Part shown: positions 42,919 to 43,790 of the stretch, piece by piece
How positions within the stretch are numbered: position 1 is the first letter of the stretch
How the letters are laid out: each line of letters starts with the position of its first letter
Source of the DNA: Pseudomonas oleovorans subsp. oleovorans
GTDB taxonomy: Bacteria > Pseudomonadota > Gammaproteobacteria > Pseudomonadales > Pseudomonadaceae
Assembly (NCBI RefSeq): GCF_002197815.1
Contig: NZ_NIUB01000036.1
Span: 1 to 43,790 of the forward strand
DNA: 43,790 bases
Direction of reading: 5' to 3'
Notes under the pieces: model-generated
Database searches by the model: none
The model's input: the letters and a program-made list of their open reading frames with translations, nothing else
Told to the model about the DNA's origin: nothing
Made by a program: the position numbers and the translations under genes

Positions 42919-43565
42919 AGGTTCTACTGGTGGACGATCACGCCGTGGTGCGCCAGGGCTACGCCAGCCTGCTGCGCGCCCTGTTGCCCGATGTGCAACT
43001 GCGTGAGGCCTGCGACGGCGAACAGGCCCTGCAACGGGTGCAGGAAGAGATTCCCAACCTGGTGATCATGGACATCGGCCTGCCCGGCATCAGCGGCCTG
43101 GAAACCACCCGCCGCCTGCGTCAGCGCCTGCCGCAACTGCGCGTGCTGTTCTTCAGCATGCACGACGAACTGCCCCTGGTGCGCCAGGCGCTGGATGCTG
43201 GCGCCATCGGCTACCTGACCAAAAACTCGTCGCCGGAAGTGCTGGTGGAGGCGGTCAAACGCACCGCCGCCGGCCACGCCTATATCGAACAGCAACTGGC
43301 TACTCAACTGGCCTGTAACCCCGCCAGCGCAGGCGGCTTCGACCCACGTTTGCGCGAACTGACCCAGCGCGAGTTCGAAATCTTCGTCATGCTCGCCCGC
43401 GGCCTGCCACCTCGGCAGATCGCCGAGAAGCTGTGCATCAGCGCCAAGACCCTGTCCAATTATCAGACTTTGGTAAAGAACAAATTGCAGATCAGCTCGC
43501 AGGCGGAGTTGGTGCATTTGGCGATTGATAGTGGGGTGGTGCGGGTGGGGTTGGAGAGTGCTTGA
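42915..43565 (+). CDS. LuxR/NarL-family response regulator (PedR2/EraR/ExaE-like)
   Basis: A 216-residue regulator. The receiver domain (1-120) has Asp8/Asp9 and phosphoacceptor Asp53 in LVIMDIGLPG, and a C-terminal LuxR helix-turn-helix spans about 148-210 (LTQREFEIFVMLARGLPPRQIAEKL). GGAGG lies 7 bases before ATG 42915, which overlaps the kinase stop (ATGA), so it is the kinase's partner. It is a candidate, with AgmR, for binding the repeated 15-bp motif in this locus. Target dehydrogenase genes are presumably just right of the window. Confidence 0.9.
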   Translation: MKVLLVDDHAVVRQGYASLLRALLPDVQLREACDGEQALQRVQEEIPNLVIMDIGLPGISGLETTRRLRQRLPQLRVLFFSMHDELPLVRQALDAGAIGYLTKNSSPEVLVEAVKRTAAGHAYIEQQLATQLACNPASAGGFDPRLRELTQREFEIFVMLARGLPPRQIAEKLCISAKTLSNYQTLVKNKLQISSQAELVHLAIDSGVVRVGLESA

Positions 43566-43576
43566 TTCAGGGTGGG

Positions 43577-43699
43577 TTCGCGGCTGAAGCCGCTCCTACG
43601 CAAATCAGCGTTCGGCCGCAGACCGTAGGAGCGGCTTCAGCCGCGATGTTCATGAGCGCTTCGCGGCTGAAACGAAATGCTGCCAGCCGCTCCTACGGG
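43577..43699. repeat. Cluster of three REP units, GTAGGAGCGGCTTCAGCCGCGA family
   Basis: The unit TCGCGGCTGAAGCCGCTCCT... (43578-43600) is followed by its exact 23-bp complement (43624-43646), then a third, interrupted unit with GCGGCTGAA near 43661 and AGCCGCTCCTACGG ending at 43698. The arrangement is a REP doublet plus an extra unit downstream of the response regulator gene. Confidence 0.88.
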
Positions 43700-43778
43700 G
43701 TAAACGACGGGTTGGTGTTGGCTGTGCGCTTCGTTGGTGGGCTGAAGCGGATCGCCGCCCGCCCCCCCAAAAAACATC

Positions 43779-43790
43779 GTAGGGCGGGGA
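43779..43790. repeat. Partial REP (GTAGGGCGGG family) at right edge
   Basis: GTAGGGCGGG repeats the start of the units at 21941 and 35753 and is cut by the window end. The segment 43700-43778 before it shows no gene. Confidence 0.5.

Noticed and set aside
43577..43699. Repeat cluster at the right end as a CRISPR array
   Set aside because: Units are palindromic, alternate in orientation and have irregular spacing without uniform spacers, which is REP organisation.

Overview
The window is a chromosomal segment of a high-GC gammaproteobacterium. Gene content and order point to Pseudomonas, probably the P. mendocina / P. pseudoalcaligenes side of the genus. This is judged from recognisable orthologues and synteny, not from a database search. 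Strong cues are the run leuC-leuD-leuB-asd-asd2-fimV-truA-trpF-accD-folC-dedD-cvpA-purF-metZ-SDR, the split etf genes beside a PlaF-type phospholipase, an AgmR/ErbR regulator with PQQ-alcohol-oxidation accessory genes, and many REP-type intergenic palindromes.

Layout. 1-147: the 3' end of a group II intron (domains V and VI fold cleanly), entering from outside the left edge. 195-4467 (minus): a five-PAS GGDEF-EAL protein and a LysR regulator. 4691-10250 (plus): leucine and aspartate-family biosynthesis (leuCDB, asd) plus an asd paralogue that lacks the catalytic cysteine. 10405-21935 (plus): the polar pilus-assembly protein FimV, then truA, trpF, accD, folC, a DedD-like SPOR protein, cvpA, purF, metZ and an SDR oxidoreductase. 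22058-25725: divergent etfdh and etfBA sharing a control region with a PsrA-like operator. 25809-28854: a PlaF-like membrane phospholipase, then a periplasmic binding protein, a DUF4398 lipoprotein and an OmpA-like lipoprotein. 29031-30476: a MocR-type GntR/aminotransferase regulator. 30563-34084: a coupled VWA lipoprotein / ECF sigma factor / candidate anti-sigma operon and a small lipoprotein.

34372-43565 is the accessory half of a PQQ-dependent alcohol oxidation locus: AgmR/ErbR regulator, PQQ-associated rhodanese-like protein, ABC permease, ABC ATPase, YVTN beta-propeller, ABC binding protein, Sel1-repeat protein, cupredoxin-like protein, and a histidine kinase / LuxR-type regulator pair resembling PedS2/PedR2 or EraS/EraR. 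The quinoprotein dehydrogenase and pqq genes are not in the window and may lie beyond the right edge.

The least explained signals are in this last region. A 15-bp palindromic motif (consensus AGTACMAARGTMGTA) occurs upstream of three transcription units of the locus. Each copy sits 21-23 bp from a TTTCCC/ATTCCC-type element placed like a -35 box. REP palindromes have also altered gene ends: one lies inside the 3' end of the ABC ATPase gene, so its frame continues 281 nt into the permease gene, and another supplies the stop codon of the binding-protein gene. Elsewhere, a textbook Rho-independent terminator lies inside the first codons of truA.
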